DNA of 10,020 nt from Methylovirgula sp. (lineage in GTDB: Bacteria; Pseudomonadota; Alphaproteobacteria; Rhizobiales; Beijerinckiaceae), in the NCBI GenBank assembly GCA_030038595.1, contig JASHSW010000045.1:1-10020 (forward strand). Direction: 5' to 3'. Under the pieces are notes generated by a model that searched no databases, was not told the DNA's origin, and was given only the letters and a program-made list of their open reading frames with translations. Position 1 is the stretch's first letter. Each line of letters starts with the position of its first letter. Shown piece by piece: positions 1 through 6,209 of the stretch. The position numbers were made by a program, and so were the translations under genes.

Positions 1-426
1 CTATGCCCGACCACGCTCAGCAACGTCGCCGATATCTTGCGCCGGCTCGGGCCCGATGCGCGGCGCATTCGCTTTCTGTTCGTCACGGTCGATCCGAACC
101 GCGATACGCTCCCGCTCCTTGCCGAATACGTGAAAAGTTTCGGGCCGCAGTTCGTTGGGCTGCGCGGTACGCCGGACGAGATTGCGGCGCTGACGCGCCG
201 TTATCGCGTCGTCGCTTCGGTTCTACCGGCGACGAAGGATCACCCCTACGAGGTCACGCATAGTTCGGCGATCTACGTCTTTGACGGCTCTGGCGCGGCG
301 CGTTTGCTGATTTCTTCCCTGGCGGTCTCTCCGCCTCCCATCGCCGCCACGACCGCCGATCTCAAGCGACTCGTCGCGCAAGCGCATCCGCCGGATTTCC
401 TGACGCGGTTGATGGGCATCGTCTGA
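1..426 (+). CDS. SCO1/SenC family copper chaperone, 3' part (5' end outside the window)
   Basis: The frame is open from base 1 and begins L-C-P-T-T-L, which matches the second half of the SCO copper motif CxxxCP; the cysteine at bases 4-6 would be the second copper ligand. The next landmarks are the thioredoxin-fold strand FLFVTVDPNRDT (bases 73-108) and THSSAIYVFD, whose histidine at 259-261 fits the conserved third copper ligand of the family. SCO proteins deliver copper to the CuA centre of cytochrome c oxidase subunit II, or keep its cysteines reduced, on the outer face of the inner membrane. The membrane anchor and first cysteine lie upstream, so about 142 residues of the protein are visible. 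The gene converges on a CtaG-like oxidase assembly gene 29 bases away, which supports a role in terminal oxidase assembly. An internal ATG at 37 is not the start, because the motif begins before it. Confidence 0.92.
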   Translation, partial: LCPTTLSNVADILRRLGPDARRIRFLFVTVDPNRDTLPLLAEYVKSFGPQFVGLRGTPDEIAALTRRYRVVASVLPATKDHPYEVTHSSAIYVFDGSGAARLLISSLAVSPPPIAATTADLKRLVAQAHPPDFLTRLMGIV

Positions 427-455
427 CCGCAAACGTCGTCACGATGCGCGGCGCC

Positions 456-1616
456 TTAGCGGCCCGTCCAGCGGCTTGCCAGATCAGCGAGTCGGCGAGA
501 CGCGTCGTCGGTCTCCTCCATTGATTCGTCGTGCAGCCGAAGCGCATTCAAGACGAGCAGCACGCCGATCACGCTCATCATCCCCGGCGGAATCCAACTG
601 ATGATGCCGCCGATCTTCTGGTCGCTCAACGCGCCGATGGAGGGAAAGAGACGGCCGCATAGATCGTAATAGGGGTAGAGGTCGCGCGAAGCAAAGGCGA
701 GCATGGCGCCGACAAGGATCTGCGGGAACATCACGGCGAACGACAGCGCCGCGCGCGCCCCGTAGGAAATGCGCGCCGGCGGCTTCGGCCGCGGGTCGAG
801 TACGAGACTCCAGAACAACAGCCCGTCGACGACCATGCTCCAGTTCATGACCGCATAAAGCCGTGGATCGATCATGGCGCGGAAATGCACGGACGGGATA
901 AGCCAAAGATAGAAGAGGCCGACGAAGAGGAAGACGGCCACCAGCGGCTGTTGGAGCGAACGCACCAAGGCGACCATCCGGCGGCTTTCGACGAACTGCC
1001 GTGCCCTGGCGGGCATTCCTCGCTTGATCGTCGCTCCCGTCCAGCCGATGGCGATCAGAAAGGGGCCAAGATGATGCATGCTCACGTGCTGGACGCGGTT
1101 CAAGAAAAACATGTGCTGCGACCAATATTCGAACCGCGTCTGCAGCACGACGTAGAGCACGAGCACGCCGAGCAGAAAGAAGATCGTGCGCCAAAGCGGC
1201 GGCCGCGTCGCGGGCGGCGAAAGCGCCAGGCCGCGCCAGAACCAAAACAGGCTAAGGGCCATCGCCAGATATTGGAGCGGAGAGAAATCCCAGGGCGCCC
1301 AGACGGGCATCCAGGACGGGTGGCTGGTCGAGAGCCAGAACAACAGCGCGCCCAAGCCGAAGATCGCCGCGTAGATGGCGCGATCCTTCCCGTGCGGAGC
1401 CGATTTGAGCGCCAGCCCGGCGCGCCAAAGGCGCTCGCTCGCTGTGCTCCAAGCGATTGCGCGCCATTTTGCAAGGGGAAGGGAGGCGGAAGGTCTGGGA
1501 TTGTCGATCTGGGCCACTCCCGGCGGGATATCGAACCGAGCTCTAGGTACGCTTGCCCGCGGCAGCTGCCTATGTAGCGCAAATTGAAATTCTATCAACG
1601 CTTTGGCGTGCCGCAT
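456..1616 (-). CDS. Cytochrome c oxidase assembly protein, caa3-type CtaG (COG3336-like)
   Basis: This is a polytopic inner-membrane protein. About eight hydrophobic spans can be seen, near residues 82-97, 113-131, 143-160, 178-193, 223-240, 258-273, 290-309 and 336-356 (numbered from the ATG at 1616). Family hallmarks are a histidine-rich segment (QH at 167-168, H177, and HH at 181-182 before LGPFL) and DQKIGGIISWIPPGMM at 332-347. These are known in the caa3_CtaG group, which is implicated in copper insertion or assembly of haem-copper oxidases. The facing SCO gene fits the same pathway. The start is uncertain. The first 75 or so residues are not hydrophobic, do not look like the family, and have no good ribosome binding site, but no later in-frame ATG precedes the first membrane span; an in-frame GTG lies at 1517. 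A promoter-like element lies inside the first codons. The protein is 386 residues from the ATG, or 353 from the GTG. Confidence 0.88.
   Translation of the reverse strand: MRHAKALIEFQFALHRQLPRASVPRARFDIPPGVAQIDNPRPSASLPLAKWRAIAWSTASERLWRAGLALKSAPHGKDRAIYAAIFGLGALLFWLSTSHPSWMPVWAPWDFSPLQYLAMALSLFWFWRGLALSPPATRPPLWRTIFFLLGVLVLYVVLQTRFEYWSQHMFFLNRVQHVSMHHLGPFLIAIGWTGATIKRGMPARARQFVESRRMVALVRSLQQPLVAVFLFVGLFYLWLIPSVHFRAMIDPRLYAVMNWSMVVDGLLFWSLVLDPRPKPPARISYGARAALSFAVMFPQILVGAMLAFASRDLYPYYDLCGRLFPSIGALSDQKIGGIISWIPPGMMSVIGVLLVLNALRLHDESMEETDDASRRLADLASRWTGR
1571..1598 (-). promoter_or_regulatory. Possible sigma-70-type promoter inside the annotated 5' end of ctaG
   Basis: On the minus strand TTGATA (1598-1593) and TACATA (1576-1571) are separated by 16 bases, in a locally AT-rich patch of a GC-rich region. 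If used, transcription would begin near 1564, and the ATG at 1616 could not be the translation start. The match is by eye and such motifs occur by chance. Confidence 0.3.
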
Positions 1617-1630
1617 CGGCGGCGCAAATT

Positions 1631-1648
1631 GCCGAACCTGGTTTCGGC
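1631..1648 (-). terminator. Weak hairpin after the acyltransferase gene
   Basis: GCCGAA and TTCGGC form a perfect 6-bp stem with a 6-base loop, 17 bases past the stop codon of the minus-strand acyltransferase. No real T-run follows (AATTTG), so it is at best a weak or factor-assisted terminator. It lies between that gene and ctaG, consistent with separate transcription units. Confidence 0.25.
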
Positions 1649-1664
1649 GTGGTCGGAATGGAGT

Positions 1665-2858
1665 TCACGCCTTCTTGAACGGCGCGAGTTCCGCATATTC
1701 CTCGAGCAATTCATCGACCGAAAGACGCTCCTCGGCGAGAAACGCGTCGATGGCTCGCGCGAAGCGCGGATCGGCGATCTCGTGCACGGAATAGGTCGGC
1801 ACCGCGGTATAGCCGCGCGCCAGCTTGTGCTCGCCCTGCGCCCCGGCCTCGACGCGCGAGAGTTTGTGCGCGATCGCATAGTCGATCGCCTGGTAATAGC
1901 AGAGCTCGAAATGAAGAAACGGATGCTCCTCGATCGCGCCCCAATAACGCCCGTAAAGCGCGTCTCTTCCGATGAAGTTCAGCGCGCCGGCGATCATCCG
2001 GCCACCGCGCTTGGCAATAATGAGCAGGACCTGCTCGGCCATCGAGGCACCGATTTCGGAGAAGAAGCCGCGCGTCAAATACGGCCGTCCCCATTTGCGC
2101 GAGCCCGTATCCATATAGAAAGAAAAGAACGCATCCCAATGCGCCTCGGTGATCGCCGCGCCGCGGAGCAGTTCAATTTCAATTCCGCCCGCCAGCGCGT
2201 CTTTGCGTTCGCGACGGATCATCTTGCGCTTGCGCGCCGCAAGATCCGCGAGAAAGGCATCGAAGTCCACATAGCCGCGGTTGATGAAATGGAACTGCTG
2301 GCCGGTGCGCTGTAGGAAGCCGGCGCGGCGCAAAGTTTCCCATTCGCCGCGCGTCGGAAAGGTAACATGGATCGAGGAGGCGTCGATCTTCTCGCGCCAA
2401 TTCCGCAAACCTGCGACGAGCGCATCCTGCGCCGCCGCGCCGCCTTCGGGTGTGACGAGCAGGCGGCGTCCGGTCACCGGCGTAAACGGCACCGCTACCA
2501 GAAGCTTCGGATAATAGTCGAGCCCGGCGCGGTGATAGGCGTCCGCCCAGCCGTGGTCGAAGACATATTCGCCGAGCGAATGCGTTTTCACATAGGTCGG
2601 CGCCGCGCCGACGAGCGCGTCGGCCTTTTCGACGACAATGTGAGCCGGCATCCAGCCGGTGCGCCCGCCGATCGAGCGCGAGCGCTCCAGTGCGCTCAGG
2701 AAAGCGTGCGTCAGAAAGGGATTGAGGCGCTCGATTCGGTCTCCGCCGCCGCGCGCGTCCTCAGGCGCCGCGCTGTCCGGATTGGCGCAGGCGTCCCACG
2801 CCGCTGGATCGATTTCCTCGAGCGAGGCGACGACGCGGATCTTCAACATGGAAGTCAT
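1665..2858 (-). CDS. FemAB-like / GNAT-fold acyltransferase (COG3146, formerly DUF482)
   Basis: The 397-residue soluble protein has the layout of the FemAB_like family (PF04339): NPFLTHAFLSALE near 46-58, YVFDHGWADAYH at 98-109, PFTPVTGRRLLV at 124-135, and a basic segment RKRKMIRRERK near 209-219. The C-terminal GNAT-like half contains GGRMIAGALNFIG (285-297), LYGRYWGA (301-308) and HFELCYYQAIDYAI (316-329), ending with GEHKLARGY (342-350). Family members are often annotated as N-acyltransferases or as peptidoglycan biosynthesis proteins, but the substrate is generally unknown, so this is a fold-level call. The start is the ATG at 2858; a second in-frame ATG at 2849 is equally possible, and neither has a strong Shine-Dalgarno sequence. 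It is divergent from the hydrolase gene and same-strand with ctaG, 48 bases upstream of the latter's longest reading frame. No signal peptide or membrane span is seen, so it should be cytoplasmic. Confidence 0.9.
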   Translation of the reverse strand: MTSMLKIRVVASLEEIDPAAWDACANPDSAAPEDARGGGDRIERLNPFLTHAFLSALERSRSIGGRTGWMPAHIVVEKADALVGAAPTYVKTHSLGEYVFDHGWADAYHRAGLDYYPKLLVAVPFTPVTGRRLLVTPEGGAAAQDALVAGLRNWREKIDASSIHVTFPTRGEWETLRRAGFLQRTGQQFHFINRGYVDFDAFLADLAARKRKMIRRERKDALAGGIEIELLRGAAITEAHWDAFFSFYMDTGSRKWGRPYLTRGFFSEIGASMAEQVLLIIAKRGGRMIAGALNFIGRDALYGRYWGAIEEHPFLHFELCYYQAIDYAIAHKLSRVEAGAQGEHKLARGYTAVPTYSVHEIADPRFARAIDAFLAEERLSVDELLEEYAELAPFKKA

Positions 2859-2903
2859 AATTTAGCTGTTAGGGAAAGTGGAGCGGCCGGCACGCGTAAC
2901 GCC

Positions 2904-2931
2904 ATTCTAACCCTCTTGGTTTACGCAGCAA
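2904..2931 (-). promoter_or_regulatory. Candidate promoter of the FemAB-like gene
   Basis: On the minus strand TTGCTG (2931-2926), a 16-base spacer and TAGAAT (2909-2904) resemble a sigma-70 promoter. Transcription would start near 2897, giving a leader of about 40 bases before the ATG at 2858. It lies in the only divergent space available to this gene. It was identified by eye. Confidence 0.35.
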
Positions 2932-2932
2932 T

Positions 2933-2957
2933 GGGCGCTTTGCGCCCTGAGGCGCAA
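2933..2957. repeat. Two mutually exclusive inverted repeats upstream of the hydrolase gene
   Basis: GGGCGC (2933-2938) pairs with GCGCCC (2942-2947) around a TTT loop. The overlapping TTGCGCC (2940-2946) pairs with GGCGCAA (2951-2957) around CTGA. The two hairpins share bases and cannot form together. They lie 62 bases before the ATG at 3019. Function is unknown and chance is possible in GC-rich DNA. Confidence 0.35.
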
Positions 2958-3018
2958 CCTGGAGCGCCGCGGCGGCGTCCCATTCTCGTCACCTTTCGCC
3001 GCCATTGAAGCGTTGCCC

Positions 3019-4293
3019 ATGGCATACCGCTCTTCATCGGACGCGGGAGACGCGGACGGCACGGCGCCGCTCCGGCGCCATTTGTGCGGATTGTGCAGGC
3101 CGGCGTGGCCGGCGCATCTGCTCGTGGCGCTTATTCTCTCCGGCTGCGCGGCAAACGCCCTAACCGGCATATCGTTCTTCGGAGGCCAGCCGGGGGCGGC
3201 ACCGCACACGCATCTCGTCTTCGTCGTTTCGACCCGCAAGAGCGACGCGGGACCGGGAGCCAACCAAATGCGCGCCGACGGTGCCGATTACTCGTTGCAG
3301 ATCCTGAGCGTTCCGCCGCACCATAAGGTCGGTGAGATCGAGCGTCCCATGTTCGGCGCGCCCGATCCTTCAAAAGATTTCGTGGAGATCTCGCGGCGCG
3401 AACTCGACGAGCAGAGTTTCCGCAATGAGCTCGCCACCAATATTTCCGGCCGCATCGGGTCGAACCGCGACGTGCTCCTCTACGTGCATGGCTTCAACAC
3501 GAGCTACGACGACGCACGCTTCCGGCTCGCGCAGATCGTCGAAGACGGGCGCTTCGGCGGCATTCCGGTGCTTTTCACCTGGCCTTCGAGCGACAATCTC
3601 CTCGACTACGAGGCGGCGCGGGAAAGCGCCACCGCGTCGCGCGACACGCTTGCCAACCTTCTGAAAGATCTGAGCGAAGTGCCGGACATCGGCAAGATCC
3701 ACATCCTCGCGCATTCGATGGGAACCTGGCTCAGCATGGAGGCCTTGCGCCAGCGGGCCATCGCCGGCAGCCCCGATCTCAACGGCAAACTCGGCATAGT
3801 CATGCTCGCTGCGCCCGACATCGATCTTTCGGTGTTCCGCGAGCAATTGCGGCTGCTCGATCCTTCGCATGTCTCGGTGCTGATTTCGGCGCACGACAAG
3901 GCCTTGTCGCTCTCGGAGACCCTGGCCGGCGACAGGCCGCGCGTCGGCGCGCTCGATCCGCGCAAGCCCGGCGATCGCGCCGTGCTCGCCCGCCTCGGAG
4001 TCAAAGTCTACGATCTCTCCGGCGAGTCGACGGGACTCATCGGCCACGACACCTACGCCGACGCGCCCGACGTGGTGCGCTCGATCGGCGCACAGATCGG
4101 CCGGCCGCGGGTTCAGGATGAGGACGTACAGGCCGTGCTTGGCCAAAAGCCGGTGAGCACCGCTGTCACGGCCGAGCCTTTGCCGCAGGGCGCCGCAGCG
4201 CCGGGCGGCCCAGCGCCGGCCGGTGCGCCCGCAGCGCCAGGCGCAACGACCACCCCGGCCAGCTCCATGCCAGCACCCGTGCCGGCGCAATGA
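3019..4293 (+). CDS. Alpha/beta hydrolase of the DUF900 type (COG4782), predicted lipoprotein
   Basis: The 424-residue protein has the DUF900 hydrolase pattern: VLLYVHGFNTSYDDARFR (oxyanion-hole strand and loop), then the nucleophile elbow AHSMG with Ser233, AAPDIDLSVF with acidic residues D267 and D269, and GHDTYAD with His343. Together these give a plausible Ser-Asp-His triad. Numbering is from the ATG at 3019. Near the N-terminus LLVALILSGC is a good lipobox with Cys43, so the mature enzyme is probably lipid-anchored outside the inner membrane. The stretch before the hydrophobic core is unusually long (about 33 residues). An in-frame TTG at codon 25 would give a more typical lipoprotein signal, and a TTG at 3013 would lengthen it by two residues. 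GAAG sits 10 bases before the ATG. The C-terminal 40 residues are low-complexity Pro/Ala/Gly. The substrate is unknown; esterase or lipase activity is a family-level guess. The gene ends 8 bases from the convergent secreted-protein gene. Confidence 0.9.
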   Translation: MAYRSSSDAGDADGTAPLRRHLCGLCRPAWPAHLLVALILSGCAANALTGISFFGGQPGAAPHTHLVFVVSTRKSDAGPGANQMRADGADYSLQILSVPPHHKVGEIERPMFGAPDPSKDFVEISRRELDEQSFRNELATNISGRIGSNRDVLLYVHGFNTSYDDARFRLAQIVEDGRFGGIPVLFTWPSSDNLLDYEAARESATASRDTLANLLKDLSEVPDIGKIHILAHSMGTWLSMEALRQRAIAGSPDLNGKLGIVMLAAPDIDLSVFREQLRLLDPSHVSVLISAHDKALSLSETLAGDRPRVGALDPRKPGDRAVLARLGVKVYDLSGESTGLIGHDTYADAPDVVRSIGAQIGRPRVQDEDVQAVLGQKPVSTAVTAEPLPQGAAAPGGPAPAGAPAAPGATTTPASSMPAPVPAQ

Positions 4294-4301
4294 TCGGCCG
4301 A

Positions 4302-4685
4302 TCAGCCCTGCCGTTCGGCGTACCACCAGCCGCCACATTCGGCGGTCGGCGAGGACCAGGGACCGCGGCCCTGCCGCGCCCACATCTTCCCCCCGACGTT
4401 GGCGATTTGGCCGTTCTCGCGGAAACTCAAGGAGACGGTGCCGTCTTCCTCGATGAGACCGGAGACGCTGGCGCCAGGCTCGCTGCTTGCTGAAACCTGT
4501 CCGTCGGTGATCGTGACCGAACCGCGATAGCTCTTTTCGCAAGGTCCCTCCGACGTCGTGATCTTGATCGAATAGGTGCCGTCGTAATGGCTGAGCGAAA
4601 TCGGCTTCGTATCGGCGGCGCGCGCGGCGAGTGAAAAAGCTGCGATCGAGGCGCCTAGAACGGCGGCAAATGCGGGTCTCATCAT
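4302..4685 (-). CDS. Small secreted protein of unknown function with two cysteines
   Basis: The reading frame extends upstream to 4814, but I choose the ATG at 4685. GAAGG lies 5 bases before it, and the protein then begins with a clear Sec signal peptide (MMRPAFAAVLGASIAAFSLA followed by ARA-AD, with cleavage near residue 23). The second ATG at 4682 is also possible. The mature part, about 104 residues, looks like a beta-rich domain: HYDGTYSIKI near 33-42, EGPCEKSYRGSVTI near 46-59, VSGLIEEDGTVSLSF near 74-88, and a C-terminal WSSPTAECGGWWYAERQG. Cys49 and Cys117 could form a disulfide in the periplasm. The layout resembles small exported proteins seen in Rhizobiales that end in C-G-x-W-x-A-E-R, from memory and without a search. 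I do not recognise a function. It probably has its own promoter, since the next upstream gene on this strand ends 175 bases away. Confidence 0.8.
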   Translation of the reverse strand: MMRPAFAAVLGASIAAFSLAARAADTKPISLSHYDGTYSIKITTSEGPCEKSYRGSVTITDGQVSASSEPGASVSGLIEEDGTVSLSFRENGQIANVGGKMWARQGRGPWSSPTAECGGWWYAERQG

Positions 4686-4860
4686 CGATACCTTCGAAAT
4701 CGAGCGAACGATTCCGGCCATGGGTTTACCAGCCAAACCGGCGGGCGCTCTGGCGACTCCGCAGCCGAAGGGGAATTTCTTGGATTCACAACGCGGCAAA
4801 ATCAAGAGCCGCACATAATTTTGCAGCGAAATTCCGCGCTCCTTGCATGGGCGCGCCGCG
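4686..4860. other. Intergenic leader of the small secreted protein
   Basis: These 175 bases separate the ParB-like gene from the secreted-protein gene; both are on the minus strand. The only clear signal is the Shine-Dalgarno GAAGG next to 4685. The reading frame of the secreted protein stays open to 4814, but that extension lacks protein character. An AT-richer patch around 4800-4830 (minus-strand reading TGCAAAATTATG) might hold a promoter; I could not pair it with a convincing -35 box. Confidence 0.4.
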
Positions 4861-5484
4861 CTACTCGTCCATCACCGGGCCGCACCAGCCAGGCAGAAAA
4901 TCCGTCGCTTCTCCCTTGGCGAATTCCAGCGCCTTTTCGAGTGCTTGCGGGAAATCCTCTTCGATCAATTTGCGTTTGATGCGGCGCCTTAGGAAATCCG
5001 CCCAGAGGAATTCGCTGAACGGGGTCGTGTCCTTGGCATAGCCGCCGGCCTGGCGCAATTCGCCGGCCAGCGATCGGAACGGGTCATCGACGAGATCCGT
5101 TAGCGATTTCGGGATGTCTTGATAGCTGCGCCGCTGCCCGGCGGCGTCGTAAGGATGCATCCAGCCGCGGTTGTCGAGAAAGATCCAGAAGGCATCCTTC
5201 TCCAATTTGCGCAAATCGGCGACCACGGTCACGAGAACATGATCGACTCCGTCATCGATCAGGGCGCGACCGAGATGATGATGGTCGATGACGTAATGCC
5301 GGTCTTTCGGGCCAAGGATCACCGGCATCATATGCTTGCCAAGGAATTCCGCACCCTTGCGGGATTGAGTTTCCTGCCAGCGTTTGCGTTTCTCGCGCAC
5401 CTCGCGCATTCCGACCGTGATCTGGGTCGGACGGAGTTCGGCGAGCGGTATGGGCTTGACGAAAGGTTCGCGCGGCGAATTCAT
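4861..5484 (-). CDS. ParB-like nuclease-domain protein (ParBc_2 type) with a DHHH motif
   Basis: This 207-residue soluble protein matches the putative ParB-like nuclease family ParBc_2 (PF08857). The N-terminal segment PIPLAELRPTQITVGMREVR (11-30) is the substrate-recognition-like opening, followed by HYVIDHHHLGRAL (63-75) with three consecutive histidines after an aspartate. The rest is mixed alpha/beta, with FWIFLDNRGWMHPYD near 99-113 and a charged helical C-terminus RRRIKRKLIEEDFP near 167-180. The start at the ATG 5484 is well supported: GAGG lies 7 bases upstream, and a promoter-like element lies further up. It is not a chromosome-segregation ParB: there is no helix-turn-helix or dimer domain, and no parA or parS nearby. 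The biochemical role of the family is not established as far as I know, and nuclease activity is only an annotation by similarity. It is a stand-alone gene between a peptidoglycan-binding protein and a secreted protein. Confidence 0.88.
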   Translation of the reverse strand: MNSPREPFVKPIPLAELRPTQITVGMREVREKRKRWQETQSRKGAEFLGKHMMPVILGPKDRHYVIDHHHLGRALIDDGVDHVLVTVVADLRKLEKDAFWIFLDNRGWMHPYDAAGQRRSYQDIPKSLTDLVDDPFRSLAGELRQAGGYAKDTTPFSEFLWADFLRRRIKRKLIEEDFPQALEKALEFAKGEATDFLPGWCGPVMDE

Positions 5485-5517
5485 GTCTGTACCTCGGCGG
5501 TAGGATGGAATGCCGCC

Positions 5518-5546
5518 AATCTACAGGCACGAACGGGGGGTCGCAA
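5518..5546 (-). promoter_or_regulatory. Candidate promoter of the ParB-like gene
   Basis: On the minus strand TTGCGA (5546-5541), a 17-base spacer and TAGATT (5523-5518) give a good sigma-70-like match. Transcription near 5511 would leave a leader of about 27 bases that includes the Shine-Dalgarno GAGG. It lies in the 74-base gap after the peptidoglycan-binding gene, so the ParB-like gene need not depend on the kinase operon. Confidence 0.4.
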
Positions 5547-5558
5547 ACGCCAGTCGGC

Positions 5559-6209
5559 CTAATCGATGCTGACGCCCGACTGGACGCTGAGTTCGCGCAG
5601 AACCCTCGGGCTAAGCTCGCCGCGAACCGGCAGGCCGTGATTGCGTTCGAATTGCTCGATCGCCTGGCGCGTCGCGTCGCCGTCGATACCGTCGGGCCGC
5701 AGTACGAAACCGAGCTTCACGAGGGCGCGTTGCACGGCGAGTACCCTCTTGCTGGGTTGCGGTGCAATTTGTCCGGCGTCCTCTTCCAAGAGCCGTGCGA
5801 TCGCATCCTGGTCCGGTTGCCCGCTCGGCGGCGCGGCGCGCTGCGGCGCCGCGGCCGTCGATCGCAACAATTGTCCGATCGGATCGGATTGCACAGCGGC
5901 GGACGCAACGGCAGCGCGTCGCGGTTTCTCGGGTGCCGGCACTGCCGCGACCGGCGTAATGAAGCTGCTATGGAAGAGCGGCGCGGGATGCCGCGTTTGC
6001 TGAAGCTCCAGAGCATTGACGCTGATCGCGAGCACCAACGCGGCGATGAGCGCGGCGGCAATCCGGTTGGGATAGGCCGCGGCTCGTTGGACGAGCCGAA
6101 ACAACCGCACGAGCGCGTTGCGCGGGCGGTTCGGACGGCGCGATCTGCCGTTCCTTCTCGGTTCGGAGAAAAGGAAATCGTGATCGCTGCGGGCGAGAAT
6201 TTCACGCAA
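5559..6209 (-). CDS. Membrane-anchored protein with a C-terminal peptidoglycan-binding domain
   Basis: The 216-residue protein has a basic cytoplasmic N-terminus (about 1-48, rich in Arg), one membrane span near 50-67 (IAAALIAALVLAISVNAL), a Pro/Ala-rich linker of about 85 residues, and a PG_binding_1-type domain at about 154-209 (VLAVQRALVKLGF, then DGIDGDATRQAIEQFERNHG). The topology places the binding domain in the periplasm, on the cell wall. No catalytic domain is present, so it is a binding or scaffold protein. The start is inferred to be TTG at 6209, which overlaps the last codons of the upstream histidine kinase gene (stop at 6202-6204) by 8 bases. GGTGAAGA just upstream could serve as a weak ribosome binding site. 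This arrangement suggests translational coupling to the kinase. A GTG at 6205 is in another frame and gives no recognisable protein. Direct involvement in signalling is inference. Confidence 0.88.
   Translation of the reverse strand: MREILARSDHDFLFSEPRRNGRSRRPNRPRNALVRLFRLVQRAAAYPNRIAAALIAALVLAISVNALELQQTRHPAPLFHSSFITPVAAVPAPEKPRRAAVASAAVQSDPIGQLLRSTAAAPQRAAPPSGQPDQDAIARLLEEDAGQIAPQPSKRVLAVQRALVKLGFVLRPDGIDGDATRQAIEQFERNHGLPVRGELSPRVLRELSVQSGVSID

Noticed and set aside
1505..1565. tRNA-like look on the minus strand (GGTTCGATATCCC...GGGAGTGGCCCA)
   Set aside because: The bases flanking the TTCGATA loop do not pair into a T-arm, and I found no acceptor, D or anticodon arm at the right spacing.
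3370..4542. 390-residue open frame on the minus strand opposite the hydrolase gene
   Set aside because: The plus-strand hydrolase has a full catalytic pattern. The antisense product is Arg/Gly-rich and spans two convergent genes, as expected for a shadow frame.
4686..4814. 43-residue N-terminal extension of the small secreted protein
   Set aside because: The ATG at 4685 has a good ribosome binding site and exposes a proper signal peptide at the N-terminus; the extension would bury it.
4861..5484. Reading the ParB-like gene as a plasmid or chromosome partition locus
   Set aside because: The protein lacks the helix-turn-helix and dimerisation parts of ParB. No parA gene or parS-like palindrome (TGTTTCACGTGAAACA type) was seen in the window.
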